Positions 1 to 9,480 of a DNA stretch of 64,000 bases are shown here, in pieces. Source of the DNA: Pyrococcus sp. NA2. Its GTDB lineage: Archaea > Methanobacteriota_B > Thermococci > Thermococcales > Thermococcaceae. How positions within the stretch are numbered: position 1 is the first letter of the stretch; every line of letters begins with the position of its first letter. The notes under the pieces were generated by a model. The model did no database searches. It was given only the letters and a program-made list of their open reading frames with translations, and was not told where the DNA came from. The position numbers were made by a program, and so were the translations under genes. Location: assembly GCF_000211475.1 (NCBI RefSeq), contig NC_015474.1, positions 124,001-188,000 on the forward strand, in the 5' to 3' direction.

Positions 1-40
1 ACCTCCATCTTAAGTAGCCAAGTCCTCTTATATACCTTCC
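1..40 (-). promoter_or_regulatory. Promoter and ribosome site of a leftward gene starting outside the window
   Basis: Read on the minus strand, an AT-rich TATATAAG element lies near positions 28-37. It is followed about 25-30 bases later by GGAGGT at positions 2-7, which looks like a ribosome site. The start codon would lie just left of base 1, so a minus-strand gene probably diverges from the ACT-domain gene. The product cannot be seen. Confidence 0.4.
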
Positions 41-154
41 GTGGAGTGAAAGGTTTTTAGCCTATACACTTTAGGTATGGCTGGCATCATGGAAACATTT
101 TAATATTAATGAACCTGATAGTCTAACGTTGAACTTTAATGAGGGTGATGGATC

Positions 155-655
155 ATGTGGGGTAGGATAGAACACTACTTCGACGAATATCCAGTTAGAA
201 AGCTCATAGCAAAAACGTTACTCAGATATGGTTTAAGGGTGTCAGAGGACATGAAAATTAAGGCTGGGGAAATTGAAGTCCCGTACACTAAGATAGCAAA
301 GGCTCTCAACGTTGATAGAAGAGTCGTTAAGGAAACGGTTGCCATGATATTAAAAACACCCGAGCTTAGAGAGATATACATGAATTTAGAACCCACAGTT
401 CACATGAAGTTCGTCGGAAAGCACGTTGGTTATGGAGTGATAGAGATAGAACCCGAACCAAGGGCAATTGGAATCCTAGCAAAGGTTGCTCAGAAAATAG
501 CCGACAGAGGAATAAACATAGTCCAAGCAATAGCCGAAGACCCCGAGATATATCCAGAAGCCACCTTAACCATAATAACTGAAAAACCAATTCCAGGAGA
601 TCTGATAAACGAATTGTCAAAACTTGAGGGGGTTAAAAGAATATCAATATATTAG
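155..655 (+). CDS. ACT-domain regulator of amino acid metabolism
   Basis: A 166-residue protein. The first ~70 residues look like a winged-helix or HTH segment (IAKALNVDRRVVKET); residues ~85-166 look like an ACT domain that would bind a small ligand, usually an amino acid. This layout matches the archaeal family 'predicted regulator of amino acid metabolism with ACT domain' (COG2150-like). The ATG at 155 is preceded by GGGTGAT at a good distance, and an AT-rich TATA-like stretch lies near 95-107. cbiZ follows 4 bases after the stop, so the two are probably cotranscribed. The ligand and targets are not visible. Confidence 0.75.
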   Translation: MWGRIEHYFDEYPVRKLIAKTLLRYGLRVSEDMKIKAGEIEVPYTKIAKALNVDRRVVKETVAMILKTPELREIYMNLEPTVHMKFVGKHVGYGVIEIEPEPRAIGILAKVAQKIADRGINIVQAIAEDPEIYPEATLTIITEKPIPGDLINELSKLEGVKRISIY

Positions 656-659
656 GGAT

Positions 660-1244
660 ATGGCTCACTTCATTTTACAATTTGAGAAGGAAATGGTAAG
701 TCTCAGCAATGCTCCCTATAGGGGAGGCCTAACGAGAGCTAGGGGCTTTTTCTTTATGCAGGTAGACAAAAACTATAACGGAAATTATAAAGAGGATTGC
801 AAAAGGTTCGAGGAAGAACATGGACTAGATAACTTCGTAGGCTTCATGACAGCTGTTAACATTGACAAGGTTCTTGCACATGAAAAAGTTAGAGATGTTG
901 AAGCATATATAACTGCCGGAATAACGAATCCTGCAATAGCTGGAGACGAGCATGAACCAATTCCTAATCCTGGAACGATAAACATCGCAATTGTGATAAA
1001 AGATGGATTAACAATCGGTGCCATGGCAAACGCAATAATGACGGCTACAGAAGCGAAAACTTATACGCTAATGGAACTAGGATACAAGGCTACAGGAACA
1101 ACAAGTGATGGAATAGGGATTTTTGCGTACGAAGGAGATATAGAGTGGGCCGGAACTGCAACCAAAATTGGAATTGCAATTGGAAAGGCAGTCAGAAGAG
1201 CCCTAAAGGAAAGTATAAAGAGATGGGAGAAAATTAGGCCTTAA
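660..1244 (+). CDS. cbiZ: Adenosylcobinamide amidohydrolase CbiZ
   Basis: CbiZ removes the aminopropanol side chain of (adenosyl)cobinamide to give cobyric acid, letting archaea salvage incomplete corrinoids. The family features are visible: the N-terminal segment with [13 protein letters not shown], the central ITAGITNPA stretch, and the [11 protein letters not shown] segment near the C-terminus. I chose the ATG at 660, 4 bases after the upstream stop, over a TTG at 624 inside the preceding gene, because homologs begin near MAHFI. The 3' end overlaps the convergent cobT gene by 11 bases. Two cobamide genes meeting tail to tail supports a local salvage cluster. Confidence 0.85.
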   Translation: MAHFILQFEKEMVSLSNAPYRGGLTRARGFFFMQVDKNYNGNYKEDCKRFEEEHGLDNFVGFMTAVNIDKVLAHEKVRDVEAYITAGITNPAIAGDEHEPIPNPGTINIAIVIKDGLTIGAMANAIMTATEAKTYTLMELGYKATGTTSDGIGIFAYEGDIEWAGTATKIGIAIGKAVRRALKESIKRWEKIRP

Positions 1245-2232
1245 CTAACCTTTCATAGAGCTCCTCAACTTTCCTAAATACGTCTTCAGGCGAGTAACCA
1301 GCCTTAACTGCCAACCAAGTTGCACCTCCAGCTCCAACACCCTCCTTCACGTATCCATTTTCATAGTCCTTTAACCCTTTGTACTTACTTTTAGAAAAAT
1401 CTAGATCTGCTGAATATGTCATTATCCCTATTTCCTTAGCCGTTTTAACGAAAGTTGCACTTTTATCCTCAACAACCCATCTTGTGGTCGCTATCATGAA
1501 TCTTGTTATGTCCTCTCCTAGAGCCTTAAGGACTGCTGCAACTGCAAGCATTTGGGTACCCCCAGCTAAAACTATATCTCCTCTAAAGCCCAAGGATAAT
1601 CCAAGGATAGCTGCCAAAGTGGGATCACCGAATTCCATTAATGCCCTAATTGGATCATCCTTAAGAGAACCCCTATTAATTCCAGCTCTCTTGAATCCTT
1701 CAAGTATAACCCTCTCTTTTAATTCTTGTGGATTTGAGGGAGATGCTGAGGAAGTTCTGGCATCATACCCCAAAGCCCAAAGAACAGCTTGCGCAGTTGT
1801 TGTGCCTCCGGGAGTTGATTCCCCAATTACAAGCTCTTTAACATTGAGCTTATCAAGTTCCATTCCGAGCATCTTTGAGCGTTCTATTATCTCTGAAATC
1901 CCTGGAAGAGCAGGCTCCCCCCTAAAGTCCTTACCGACTTCATTACTTATATGAACATGAGGAATCAGGGGAGCAAGATAGGTGCCTGCCCTTACAACAA
2001 GTATCGGAAAGTTTGCAAGTTCTTTAGCGGCCTTCGTTATTATGGCTGGCGTTGGATGACCTTCAGGAGTTACAGGAATCACGTCTATTATCTTCGGTTT
2101 CTCATAGAACAAGTATTCAGCGTCAGCTGGGGGAGTGAACTTTGTAAGTTCTGGCGTTGCACCAGCGATACTTATCCCAGGTATTAAAGAGATCTCCGTG
2201 TTACCTAGGACTAACAAAAACATGCTATTCAC
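1234..2232 (-). CDS. cobT: CobT-family phosphoribosyltransferase (nucleotide loop assembly)
   Basis: Resembles the archaeal CobT branch (TIGR00303/COG2038), which activates the lower ligand base with nicotinate mononucleotide during cobamide synthesis. Visible features are the glycine-rich [19 protein letters not shown] segment and the late [14 protein letters not shown] segment. About 330 residues is normal for the family. The start is uncertain: a 9-base tandem repeat GTGAATAGC gives GTG codons at 2241 and 2232 and is followed by ATG at 2223. The AGGCGGTGA motif just upstream favours GTG 2232, though ATG 2223 is possible. It converges on cbiZ with an 11-base overlap. Confidence 0.8.
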   Translation of the reverse strand: MNSMFLLVLGNTEISLIPGISIAGATPELTKFTPPADAEYLFYEKPKIIDVIPVTPEGHPTPAIITKAAKELANFPILVVRAGTYLAPLIPHVHISNEVGKDFRGEPALPGISEIIERSKMLGMELDKLNVKELVIGESTPGGTTTAQAVLWALGYDARTSSASPSNPQELKERVILEGFKRAGINRGSLKDDPIRALMEFGDPTLAAILGLSLGFRGDIVLAGGTQMLAVAAVLKALGEDITRFMIATTRWVVEDKSATFVKTAKEIGIMTYSADLDFSKSKYKGLKDYENGYVKEGVGAGGATWLAVKAGYSPEDVFRKVEELYERLVKA

Positions 2233-2324
2233 GCTATTCACCGCCTGGATTATATATCCATAGATTCTTAAACTTCATGGATAGCAACAGAGAGCATGTA
2301 TACAGGTTTATAATGAATATTGAA

Positions 2325-3401
2325 CTAACTGGGACGGAATTTCTCTAGCTCCCTCTTAATTATATTCCAATGACTCTCCGAGTACGCCTGGGGCGAGGTG
2401 AAGAGTACCAGACTTCCTCCCCTCTTAACCACGTGATCTTTCAAGGCTATCAGAAACTTCATTGCGTTTTCAAACCCATTCTCTATAACAAGGTATTCGA
2501 ATCCATCTATCACGACCAAGGAATGACCTCTTTCAATGTGTCTCCTTGTTAAATCTAGCAATATCCCCAAATCTGTTGGGGAGATTGCTATAACATTCTC
2601 ACCAATCCTCCCTGATGTCACCTTGGTCAACCAGAATACTGGAAATGAAAAACTATCCCTAGGATAGTGTCTCGTTATTAGAACACCATTTCCCAAGGAA
2701 TTCATCTTTTTTAATAATTCCCTAAAGAGTTGGTTATTTTCTAGGTAAAATGCTCCTGAGGGAATATCAATTTCCAGAGTCTCTGGTGGTTTAACCTCAA
2801 TGAGTACGTACTTCAGAATACCAATGATTATCATGATTCTGAATATACCTCCAGCAAAATAAAGATACTTGGCGATACTCATTTCAGATGTTATTGGATA
2901 CGTAATGTCGATTATTCCAAGAAGAATCAATCCTAGAGGAAATAATGCCGATAGACTCTTCAAATATATTTCCCTCTTAAAGAGGGCATAACCAACAAAT
3001 ATCATCGAAAAACCAAGGAAAGATATTGGAAAGGCCGTCAGGATCCTATGAGGAGCATTTAGGAGAACGCAAAGTAGTACATAAAGTAAGGCAAGTTGAG
3101 AAACCGCTACTGAAGCTCCAATTGCCTTGTAATTATTACCTTCATTAATTAAGTACAGGGCAGCGATCAAGAGTATAACACCCTGAATAGTGGCAAATGT
3201 CACAGTAAGAGGTAAGAGTTGATTTGGGTCAGGATTAAGCCCAAATCTTTGGATCAATGGCTTTTGAGACAATCCAGCCAAGAAGTCTATCCAGAATGCT
3301 ATACTAATTAACAGCATGAAATTTTCTCTTTTTCTGGCCCATCTGTAAACTGAGAGGATCCAAGTGAGAATTCTCATTATCAAATTTACTATCTCATACA
3401 C
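2325..3401 (-). CDS. Multi-pass membrane protein with C-terminal DUF835 domain
   Basis: A 358-residue protein. Residues ~25-215 hold about six hydrophobic helices (for example LLPLTVTFATIQGVILLIAA and ILRIMIIIGILKYVLIEV-like runs). The C-terminal ~150 residues carry the DUF835 pattern of Thermococcales: GAFYL, GVLITRHYP, VFWLTKV, then a hydrophobic VVIDGFEYL strand as in P-loop or RecA-like folds but without a Walker A. The domain is common in Pyrococcus; its function is unknown, and a sensory or regulatory role at the membrane is only a guess. The ATG is preceded by a GGGAAAGGGAG ribosome site. A single gene between cobT and the Dph6-like gene. Confidence 0.75.
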   Translation of the reverse strand: MYEIVNLIMRILTWILSVYRWARKRENFMLLISIAFWIDFLAGLSQKPLIQRFGLNPDPNQLLPLTVTFATIQGVILLIAALYLINEGNNYKAIGASVAVSQLALLYVLLCVLLNAPHRILTAFPISFLGFSMIFVGYALFKREIYLKSLSALFPLGLILLGIIDITYPITSEMSIAKYLYFAGGIFRIMIIIGILKYVLIEVKPPETLEIDIPSGAFYLENNQLFRELLKKMNSLGNGVLITRHYPRDSFSFPVFWLTKVTSGRIGENVIAISPTDLGILLDLTRRHIERGHSLVVIDGFEYLVIENGFENAMKFLIALKDHVVKRGGSLVLFTSPQAYSESHWNIIKRELEKFRPS

Positions 3402-3435
3402 TCCCTTTCCCCTTAGTCTGACCCTCTAACTACCC

Positions 3436-4080
3436 TTATAAAGACTTTTCCCGAAGATCAAACTTCACCCAATAGTACCTCCCGGATTCCTTAATATCAA
3501 CGATCCTTAAGGAGAAGTTCATCTCGAACAATGGACTCTCAAGAACTACTGTGTGAAACTCACCGTACTCACCTAAAGGATCAACATCGTACAGAGCTAA
3601 GAAGTTGTCCAAATCTTCCTGGCTTTCAAAAGTGTACCCGAGAGCATCTCTCGGAAGTTTTTCCTTATCAACGGCAATTATTGCCCATTTAAGTCCAACC
3701 TCTAGCATCTCTCTCGCAAGTTCTTCGCTATCCCTCCCCCAAAGTGGCTCAAGAGCTTTTACATTAGCATCCTTAGCTAAATTTTCCACCCAAATCTTGT
3801 GATCTTCAAGATGAACATCACCAGCTATGACGTAATCCACACCAAGTTTGGAGACAAAATGTGCCAAAGCTTCAGTTCCTTTAGCCATATCAAAGAATAG
3901 CAAGGATCTGTTCATGCTCATTGCGATCTTTCTAATGGCATCTACGTTCTCCCAATGAGGGGACACTCCTATGCTTGTTTTTAATATTAATAATTGATCA
4001 ACTCTTATACCCATGTTTTCAGCTAAATAAACCGCGTAAAGTCCATCTTTACCACCCGAGAAGAAAGCAACACCTCTCAA
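3436..4080 (-). CDS. Dph6-like PP-loop ATP pyrophosphatase (COG2102)
   Basis: The N-terminal FFSGGKDGLYAVY is a PP-loop that binds ATP and releases pyrophosphate. The C-terminal half has the family signatures EPLWGRDSEEL and DPLGEYGEFHT. Homologs include diphthine-ammonia ligase Dph6, which amidates diphthine on elongation factor 2; this is the likely role but paralogs exist. I place the start at TTG 4080 because GGAGGTG overlaps the alternative GTG at 4089 and is well spaced only for the TTG; either start leaves the PP-loop intact. About 214 residues, usual for the archaeal form. Confidence 0.75.
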   Translation of the reverse strand: MRGVAFFSGGKDGLYAVYLAENMGIRVDQLLILKTSIGVSPHWENVDAIRKIAMSMNRSLLFFDMAKGTEALAHFVSKLGVDYVIAGDVHLEDHKIWVENLAKDANVKALEPLWGRDSEELAREMLEVGLKWAIIAVDKEKLPRDALGYTFESQEDLDNFLALYDVDPLGEYGEFHTVVLESPLFEMNFSLRIVDIKESGRYYWVKFDLREKSL

Positions 4081-4128
4081 AACTTCCACCTCCTCAGATG
4101 AAGTTGTAAAAAGTTTTCAAAAAAATAA

Positions 4129-5079
4129 TCACCCATAATTATACCAACATGGAAAAGGCATTGCAGTATCCTGAAACGGTGGGCCTGGAATAGCATAGAT
4201 ATTATCCCCAACTGAATAGAGGAGTTTTGGTTGAATAAAGAGGGCTTTAATCTTTTCATCAACTTCTAGCGTAATCACAAAATATCTCGATTCTCCTGGG
4301 GGAATTTCAGTACTCGATACGAGGTTGGACTCGTTTATCTTGTAGGGCACTGAAGCATTATAAACAGTTATATTGACAATCCTAACAAAGCCAGAAGGTA
4401 GTTTAAAGCTTATATTAATAAATTTAATTGTGACATTTAGCGGGTTATATAGACCAAAACTGTACTCCACATTTCTCCACCCCTCCCTAAAGTCTATACT
4501 TTCAAGTGAGTATGATGTTATATTTGGTCTTAGTTTTGGAATTTCTTTTTCAACCTCAAAAGTCCAATTTCCTATATTTAACTGCAATCTCTTCTTGTAC
4601 TTGCCAGTAATAAAATAGAAGTCTAAAGTAACATCTAACCTTTTGTAATTCCAATGTCTATAGTTATTTGGAACTATTGGGCTTTCTTGCGAGAAGTTTA
4701 TTGGCAAAAGGAGTCCCAGATAACCACGATAAAATACAGGTATACGTTCACCATTATAGGAAATCGGAACAAAGGGCCAATCTGTGACCAAAGAAATTGC
4801 CACTGACTGGTTTATCCTCGATTTAGGATAACACCAGTATAGCATTATTTGGGTGGTTGTATTAGGACTTCCATATACATAGCCAACAAATGGGAGTATA
4901 AAATCCATCAAATTTGGATTTTCTATGCTACTATTAGCAGCAATGTTTACCTGGGAGCTTTCCTTTTGAAAGTTTTGTTTTTTAATTGGTACATCATCGG
5001 TATTGTGACCACTAGTCCCCCATATTAATACAATGATGAAGAATAAAAGAACAATGAACCCAATAGCAAATTTCCTCAC
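4129..5079 (-). CDS. Secreted or membrane-anchored protein of unknown function
   Basis: I do not recognise this 316-residue protein. Residues ~5-22 form a strong hydrophobic helix after MRK, so it is exported or anchored; the rest is hydrophilic with many N-x-S/T sites (NIT, NSS, NVT), as expected for a glycosylated surface protein. Beta-rich repeated segments around residues 200-290 (VTIKFINISFKL, FVITLEVDE) suggest a beta-sandwich. The GTG start at 5079 is preceded by GAGGTGAG. It lies 15 bases after the cysteine-rich secreted gene on the same strand, so the two form an operon. Base composition is AT-rich compared with the flanking enzymes. Confidence 0.65.
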   Translation of the reverse strand: MRKFAIGFIVLLFFIIVLIWGTSGHNTDDVPIKKQNFQKESSQVNIAANSSIENPNLMDFILPFVGYVYGSPNTTTQIMLYWCYPKSRINQSVAISLVTDWPFVPISYNGERIPVFYRGYLGLLLPINFSQESPIVPNNYRHWNYKRLDVTLDFYFITGKYKKRLQLNIGNWTFEVEKEIPKLRPNITSYSLESIDFREGWRNVEYSFGLYNPLNVTIKFINISFKLPSGFVRIVNITVYNASVPYKINESNLVSSTEIPPGESRYFVITLEVDEKIKALFIQPKLLYSVGDNIYAIPGPPFQDTAMPFPCWYNYG

Positions 5080-5094
5080 TTCATCTCACCTCTC

Positions 5095-5607
5095 TCATAT
5101 ACATGAAGAACGACATTCAGGAGCTGCATTCATTCTCACATAGGCATAAGCAGTTTCCCCAAGCTCCTCATGACCATCTGGATATACTATATGTTTTCTC
5201 TGAATTATCTGTTTTATTGGCTCCACGTACCTCCATTCAAGAAGAGCATCTTTCCCGATACAAGTAACAGAACATGCAGTACTCTCACAGTATGTTTTTC
5301 CTACAGTAACTCCTACCTCCGCCTCTATCACTTCAATTCCTACTTTTATGCTTCCATATACTGAAACGGACATACAATGTTCGACAGTTTTTGATACACT
5401 GCACTCAGCATCTTCATCACAATGGTTTATTGCAGCCACCTGCCAAGGACCATAGGCTACTGTATATAATTTTACTCCTTCTATTGTCCAGTATTCAGTT
5501 TTTACACCGGGGGTTATTCTAGTGACTTTTGGAATATCATTTTCCATAGCACTGACTAAGGTAGTCATTATCATTAATGTCAAGTATAAAACAAGCATTC
5601 TCTTCAT
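5095..5607 (-). CDS. Small secreted cysteine-rich protein of unknown function
   Basis: A 170-residue protein with a signal peptide (residues ~1-20, ending LVSA) followed by a mature domain of about 150 residues. It has eight cysteines, in INHC, DAEC, VEHC, TYC, STAC, VTC, PEC and SSC contexts. Eight cysteines in a secreted protein of a hyperthermophile suggest up to four disulfides. The middle segment is valine/glycine-rich and probably beta-structured. No family is recognised. It is the first gene of a two-gene operon with the secreted protein at 4129-5079. GAAGGC lies a suitable distance before the ATG. Confidence 0.65.
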   Translation of the reverse strand: MKRMLVLYLTLMIMTTLVSAMENDIPKVTRITPGVKTEYWTIEGVKLYTVAYGPWQVAAINHCDEDAECSVSKTVEHCMSVSVYGSIKVGIEVIEAEVGVTVGKTYCESTACSVTCIGKDALLEWRYVEPIKQIIQRKHIVYPDGHEELGETAYAYVRMNAAPECRSSCI

Positions 5608-5742
5608 GTTAATGCCTTCACACTATTTTTTGATAGTATTAAACAAATTCATTGTTTATAAATTTTACTATTTTAAGTATGCAAAAATGGTCTTTCTAAC
5701 CAAATCATTAACTTTTCTTCCATCATCATCGAAAGGTTCAAA

Positions 5743-5757
5743 AGACTTTTATAATTG
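5743..5757 (+). promoter_or_regulatory. TATA promoter of the tldD-tldE operon
   Basis: ACTTTTATAATT lies about 50 bases before the tldD start codon. The spacing implies a transcript starting near 5775 with a leader of about 25 bases that contains GGTGGTGA just before the ATG. The rest of the 5608-5742 gap is AT-rich with no further recognised element. Confidence 0.5.
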
Positions 5758-5800
5758 GTCACCATAATTTCACCTCGAACAACCATGAACGGTGGTGAAC

Positions 5801-7168
5801 ATGGAAACGCTTGAGAAGGCCCTCAAGTGGGCTGAGGAGAACTTGAAAGCTGAATACATAGAGCTTAGGTACGAAGATCTTAAGAAAACAACCCTTAACT
5901 TAAAGGATGGTGTATTTGTAGGCTTCACGACAAAAGTACAGAGAGGAGTTGCAATTAGGGTTCTAGCAAATGGCGCCTGGGGATTTTCATCAACGAGCAG
6001 ACTAGACAACTTAGAAAAGGCAATTGAAGAGGCATACAAATTAGCAAAAGCTGCCTCGGAAACTAAAAAGGAGAAGATAAAATTAGCAGAAATTAAGCCC
6101 GTTGAGGACTTCGTGAAAAGTAAGATGAAAGTCAAACCAAAAGATGTAAGTGTTGAAGAGAAGGTTAACCATTTACTAGAGCTTGAAAAGTTACTGAAGG
6201 AGGACAGCGCTGTAAAGAGCGTGAACATAAGATACGAAGATGGAAGTGGCCAGAAGATCCTTCTAACAAATGAGGGGACAAGAATAGAGTGGGATTACAA
6301 TTATCTCTGGCAAGGCGTCTATGTAACTGGAAAGAAGGACGGAAAACTTGCAATGGCGAGGGATAGCATAGGTGCAGTGGACTACGGCTGGGAGCTAATG
6401 ACGGAGAGAGAACCTAATGAGAAAGTCACCGAAAGACTTCTGAGAAAACTTCATAGTCAATTAAACGGAGTTGCTCCAAAGAGAGGAGAGTTTCCGGTGG
6501 TTGCAGGTCCAATAATAGTTGGGCTAATAGCTCATGAAGCCCTTGGACACTTGGCAGAGGCTGACCTAACGATGAATTCACCCTTCAAGGACCTACTCGG
6601 CAAACAGATAGCTCCCGAATACGTTACGATGAGTGAACGCCACGTTGAGGGAGGATTTGGAAACGACAAGTATGACGATGAAGGAGTTCCAGTTAGGGAC
6701 ATTCACATTATCGAGAACGGGATTCTAAAAGAGATAATGCTGAACAGAGAATACGCAGAGAAGTTTAACATGGAGCCAAATGGTCATGCCAGAGCTGAAA
6801 GCTATCAGTATCCTCCAATAATAAGGATGAGAAACACCGTATTCGAACCAGGAGACTGGAGCTTTGACGAGATGATCGAGGACATAAAGTTCGGTTACTA
6901 CCTAGTTGACTTCCGTGGTGGACAGGCCCAGCTCAACTCTGCATTCCAAGTTGGGATTCAGGAGGGGTACGTGATTAGGAATGGCGAGATAGCTGAACCA
7001 ATAAGGGACACCTCAATTACTGGAGTTGCCATAGAGGCTTTGAAGAAGATAAGTGCCGTAGGTAAAGACTTTGGCATTGAAGTTGGATTCTGTGGAAAGG
7101 GTCAGATAGCATTTGTGAGTTCTGGAGGACCTCACATGAGATTTGATGGTGGCATAATAATAGGGTGA
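5801..7168 (+). CDS. tldD: TldD, metalloprotease subunit of the TldD/TldE complex
   Basis: TldD is the catalytic half of the TldD-TldE heterodimer, a zinc protease known to process modified peptides and unfolded substrates. The HExxxH metal site is visible as HEALGH (residues 245-250), followed by the SPFKDLLGKQ region and a C-terminal GFCGKG that could supply a cysteine ligand. Length (456 residues) is normal. The ATG at 5801 follows GGTGGTGA; GTG codons at 5792 and 5795 lie within that ribosome site and are less likely. The stop is followed 10 bases later by the tldE start. Confidence 0.92.
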   Translation: METLEKALKWAEENLKAEYIELRYEDLKKTTLNLKDGVFVGFTTKVQRGVAIRVLANGAWGFSSTSRLDNLEKAIEEAYKLAKAASETKKEKIKLAEIKPVEDFVKSKMKVKPKDVSVEEKVNHLLELEKLLKEDSAVKSVNIRYEDGSGQKILLTNEGTRIEWDYNYLWQGVYVTGKKDGKLAMARDSIGAVDYGWELMTEREPNEKVTERLLRKLHSQLNGVAPKRGEFPVVAGPIIVGLIAHEALGHLAEADLTMNSPFKDLLGKQIAPEYVTMSERHVEGGFGNDKYDDEGVPVRDIHIIENGILKEIMLNREYAEKFNMEPNGHARAESYQYPPIIRMRNTVFEPGDWSFDEMIEDIKFGYYLVDFRGGQAQLNSAFQVGIQEGYVIRNGEIAEPIRDTSITGVAIEALKKISAVGKDFGIEVGFCGKGQIAFVSSGGPHMRFDGGIIIG

Positions 7169-7178
7169 GGTGTGCAAG

Positions 7179-8507
7179 ATGGAGGAGCTAATTAGGTACG
7201 GTGAAAAGTTCTTTGATGAGCTCGAGATAGTCGTTTATAGGTCAAGGGATGTCAGCCTAAACGTTGAGTTAAACGAAATTTCACTTGGAAGTACGAGAAG
7301 GAGTGTAATGACGATAGTGAGAGGAATAAAAGACAAGAGAATGGGAATTTCAATAGTTGACAGCGATGCTAAGGAGGACATAAGGAGGGCAATTGAGGAT
7401 GCAGCAAAAGTTGCAAAGCTGAACAATCCTGATGAGAATTGGAAATCCTTGCCAGAACCAGGAAAATATAGGGAGAAACCAAGAGTTAGTGAGGAATTAA
7501 GAGAAGTCTCAACGGATACCCTTGTTGAGATGGTCACAAGGGGAATAAAACTTGCTAGAGAGGAAGATCCAAACGTTACAGTAGCCGGAGGAAGTGCCGG
7601 ATCTTCCTGGGTTGAGGTCAACATAGTGAACTCTCAAGGAGTTAACATTTCCCAGGAATTCGGATACGCACATGTATTCTTCGAATTTGTTGGAAAGAAG
7701 GAAGGAGTCGTAACTCCAGGGATATTCGAGTTCGATGCCAAGGATAGCCTAGACCTAGACATTGAAGGAACAGTAAAGAGAGGATTAGAACAGGTAAAAT
7801 GGGCATACAAGGTTAAGGAGGCAAAAAATGAGGAGGCAACGGTGATATTTGGTCCCTGGGCTATATCTGGGCTACTGTATTATGCCCTCTTCCCAGCCTT
7901 CAGCGGTGAGAGGTTAATCAAGAAGACAACCCCTCTAGCTGATAAGATAGGAGAGAAAATAGCTAGTGACGTTATAACCCTCTACGATGACACTTTCCAT
8001 GAGCTTAGCATAGCAAAGGCCATTGCCGATGGAGAGGGAGTTCCAACGAGGAAAACCATGATAATTGAAAATGGAGTCTTCAAGGGATTCATATGGGACA
8101 ACTATTGGGCCAAGGTATATGGGACGGAGAGTACTGGACACGGGCAGAGGGATTGGAGGGGTGGAGGGATCAACATAGGTCTTAATTCAGCCGTAATTGA
8201 GGGAGGAAAAAGATCTAAGGAAGAGATAATAGGAGAGATAAAACACGGCTATCTAGTGGAAGGAGTCCAGGGAGCTCACTCGAGCAATCCCGACAATGGA
8301 AACTTCGCTGTAACTGCCAATCCCGCTTACCTAATAGAAGATGGTGAGATAGTTGGTTCCACAGTATTCCTGATAGCCGGCAACATCTACGAACTACTTA
8401 AACAAGCAAGCGAGGTGAGTAAGGAGCAGAGGGCAATCCCAGCAATGTTCACAACAATAACCCCCTATATTAAGTTTGAGAACGTCAGGATTGCTGGTAA
8501 GAAGTAA
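7179..8507 (+). CDS. pmbA: TldE/PmbA, partner subunit of TldD
   Basis: Same PmbA/TldD fold as the upstream gene (ENGVFKGFIWDNYWA and the late GNIYELLK segment) but without HExxxH, as expected for the non-catalytic partner that shapes the cavity of the heterodimer. The ATG at 7179 is preceded by GGTGAGGTG; a GTG at 7170 overlaps that site. The 3' end overlaps a convergent membrane-protein gene by 23 bases. The pair is a standard operon in Thermococcales. Confidence 0.9.
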   Translation: MEELIRYGEKFFDELEIVVYRSRDVSLNVELNEISLGSTRRSVMTIVRGIKDKRMGISIVDSDAKEDIRRAIEDAAKVAKLNNPDENWKSLPEPGKYREKPRVSEELREVSTDTLVEMVTRGIKLAREEDPNVTVAGGSAGSSWVEVNIVNSQGVNISQEFGYAHVFFEFVGKKEGVVTPGIFEFDAKDSLDLDIEGTVKRGLEQVKWAYKVKEAKNEEATVIFGPWAISGLLYYALFPAFSGERLIKKTTPLADKIGEKIASDVITLYDDTFHELSIAKAIADGEGVPTRKTMIIENGVFKGFIWDNYWAKVYGTESTGHGQRDWRGGGINIGLNSAVIEGGKRSKEEIIGEIKHGYLVEGVQGAHSSNPDNGNFAVTANPAYLIEDGEIVGSTVFLIAGNIYELLKQASEVSKEQRAIPAMFTTITPYIKFENVRIAGKK

Positions 8508-9048
8508 TTTCCCTTCTTTTCCAAATTATTCCAGTAATCATCCCCAGGGAATCCGAAATTACATCCCTCACCTTATTTTGAAATGTTTCGGTTATGAACG
8601 TTATTTCACCTTCGCTGAGCTTTTCCGCAATCTCCCACCCTATAGCCAACACGTAAAACATGATGATCGAATACATTAGAATTGCTTTCTTAGGTATTCT
8701 AAATTCCCTGAGAACTGTATAGAGAATGAGCCAAATTGTTAAGCCTCCAAGGAAATGGCTTATTATGTCTGCATCCCTCCACTCTTTATGGAAAAGATCT
8801 ATTGTTGTGAATGGAACGTTCACGAGGGAGACATGAATGGCTATAAAGATTGCCAATATAGCCATTACTTCCCAATTGTATATTGGTTCCAAGGCTTTTC
8901 TTATAATTCCCTTCGGTTTGTAAATACCAGGGAGCCAGAATGGGATTGAAAGCCCAAAAAGGGCAACGCTTGTTCTGTAGATATGGTCAACTCTTCCATA
9001 ATGGATTGCGGTTATGAGCCCCAAGAAAACTACAAACATTGACAACAT
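8485..9048 (-). CDS. Multi-pass membrane protein, YjdF-like
   Basis: About 187 residues with five or six hydrophobic helices. The pattern GWEIAEKLSE followed by NKVRDVISDSLGMITG resembles the conserved acidic residues of the YjdF/DUF2238 and VanZ-like membrane families, but this is a weak match by eye. I use ATG 9048, preceded by AAAAAGGTC, rather than TTG 9069 inside the preceding gene. It is the last gene of the long minus-strand run that begins with aIF1A, and it overlaps tldE at its 3' end. Function unknown. Confidence 0.6.
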   Translation of the reverse strand: MLSMFVVFLGLITAIHYGRVDHIYRTSVALFGLSIPFWLPGIYKPKGIIRKALEPIYNWEVMAILAIFIAIHVSLVNVPFTTIDLFHKEWRDADIISHFLGGLTIWLILYTVLREFRIPKKAILMYSIIMFYVLAIGWEIAEKLSEGEITFITETFQNKVRDVISDSLGMITGIIWKRREITSYQQS

Positions 9049-9058
9049 GACGACCTTT

Positions 9059-9475
9059 TTATGTTTCAAATTCCCTAACCTCCCTTTTCATATTTGCAAT
9101 TAGGTAATACAACGTTCTTATTGGAATCCCAAGCGCCTCGCTTATCTCTCTTGGACTCTTTCCATCTTTCAACATTGAGTCTATCAGCTCAAGTGTTCTA
9201 GCAGAATACTTCCTTGGTCTCCCTCTTCCCTTTTCCATCGGAACTATCTTAATTCCAATTTGATTTAGAGCATTAATTACCTTCTTCGAGACCTTCGGAT
9301 AAAGACTTGGTGGACATCCTATTATCCTAACATTTGGAGAATTCTCAAGAATCCTAACAATGACCTCTTTCGTTGGTCTCAAGTTTATGTAAACCTCCGT
9401 AACATCCTCGTTAAGTTCCTCATCAATCTTTCTTAACAACTCCTTAACATTTCTCGCCGTTATCTCAACCCTCAT
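9059..9475 (-). CDS. DUF1699-like protein with C-terminal helix-turn-helix
   Basis: The first ~80 residues match the archaeal DUF1699 pattern (VYINLRPTKEV, then RIIGCPPSLYPKVSKKV). Next come a basic linker GRGRPRKY, an AT-hook-like motif, and a resolvase-type HTH (SPREISEALGIPIRTLYYLI). It is therefore probably a DNA-binding regulator. The ATG at 9475 follows AAAGGTGA, which overlaps the stop of the upstream gene. Its place at the distal end of the topoisomerase VI operon makes autoregulation of that operon a reasonable guess, but nothing here proves it. Confidence 0.7.
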   Translation of the reverse strand: MRVEITARNVKELLRKIDEELNEDVTEVYINLRPTKEVIVRILENSPNVRIIGCPPSLYPKVSKKVINALNQIGIKIVPMEKGRGRPRKYSARTLELIDSMLKDGKSPREISEALGIPIRTLYYLIANMKREVREFET

Positions 9476-9480
9476 ATCCC

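Noticed and set aside
58-82. Imperfect hairpin GCC(T)ATAC/GTATGGC upstream of the ACT gene
   Set aside because: Seven pairs with a bulge in an AT-rich promoter gap; too weak to call an operator without comparison.
5720-5742. Repeated ATGATG on the minus strand before tldD
   Set aside because: No D or D' boxes follow at usable distances and the area is an AT-rich promoter gap.
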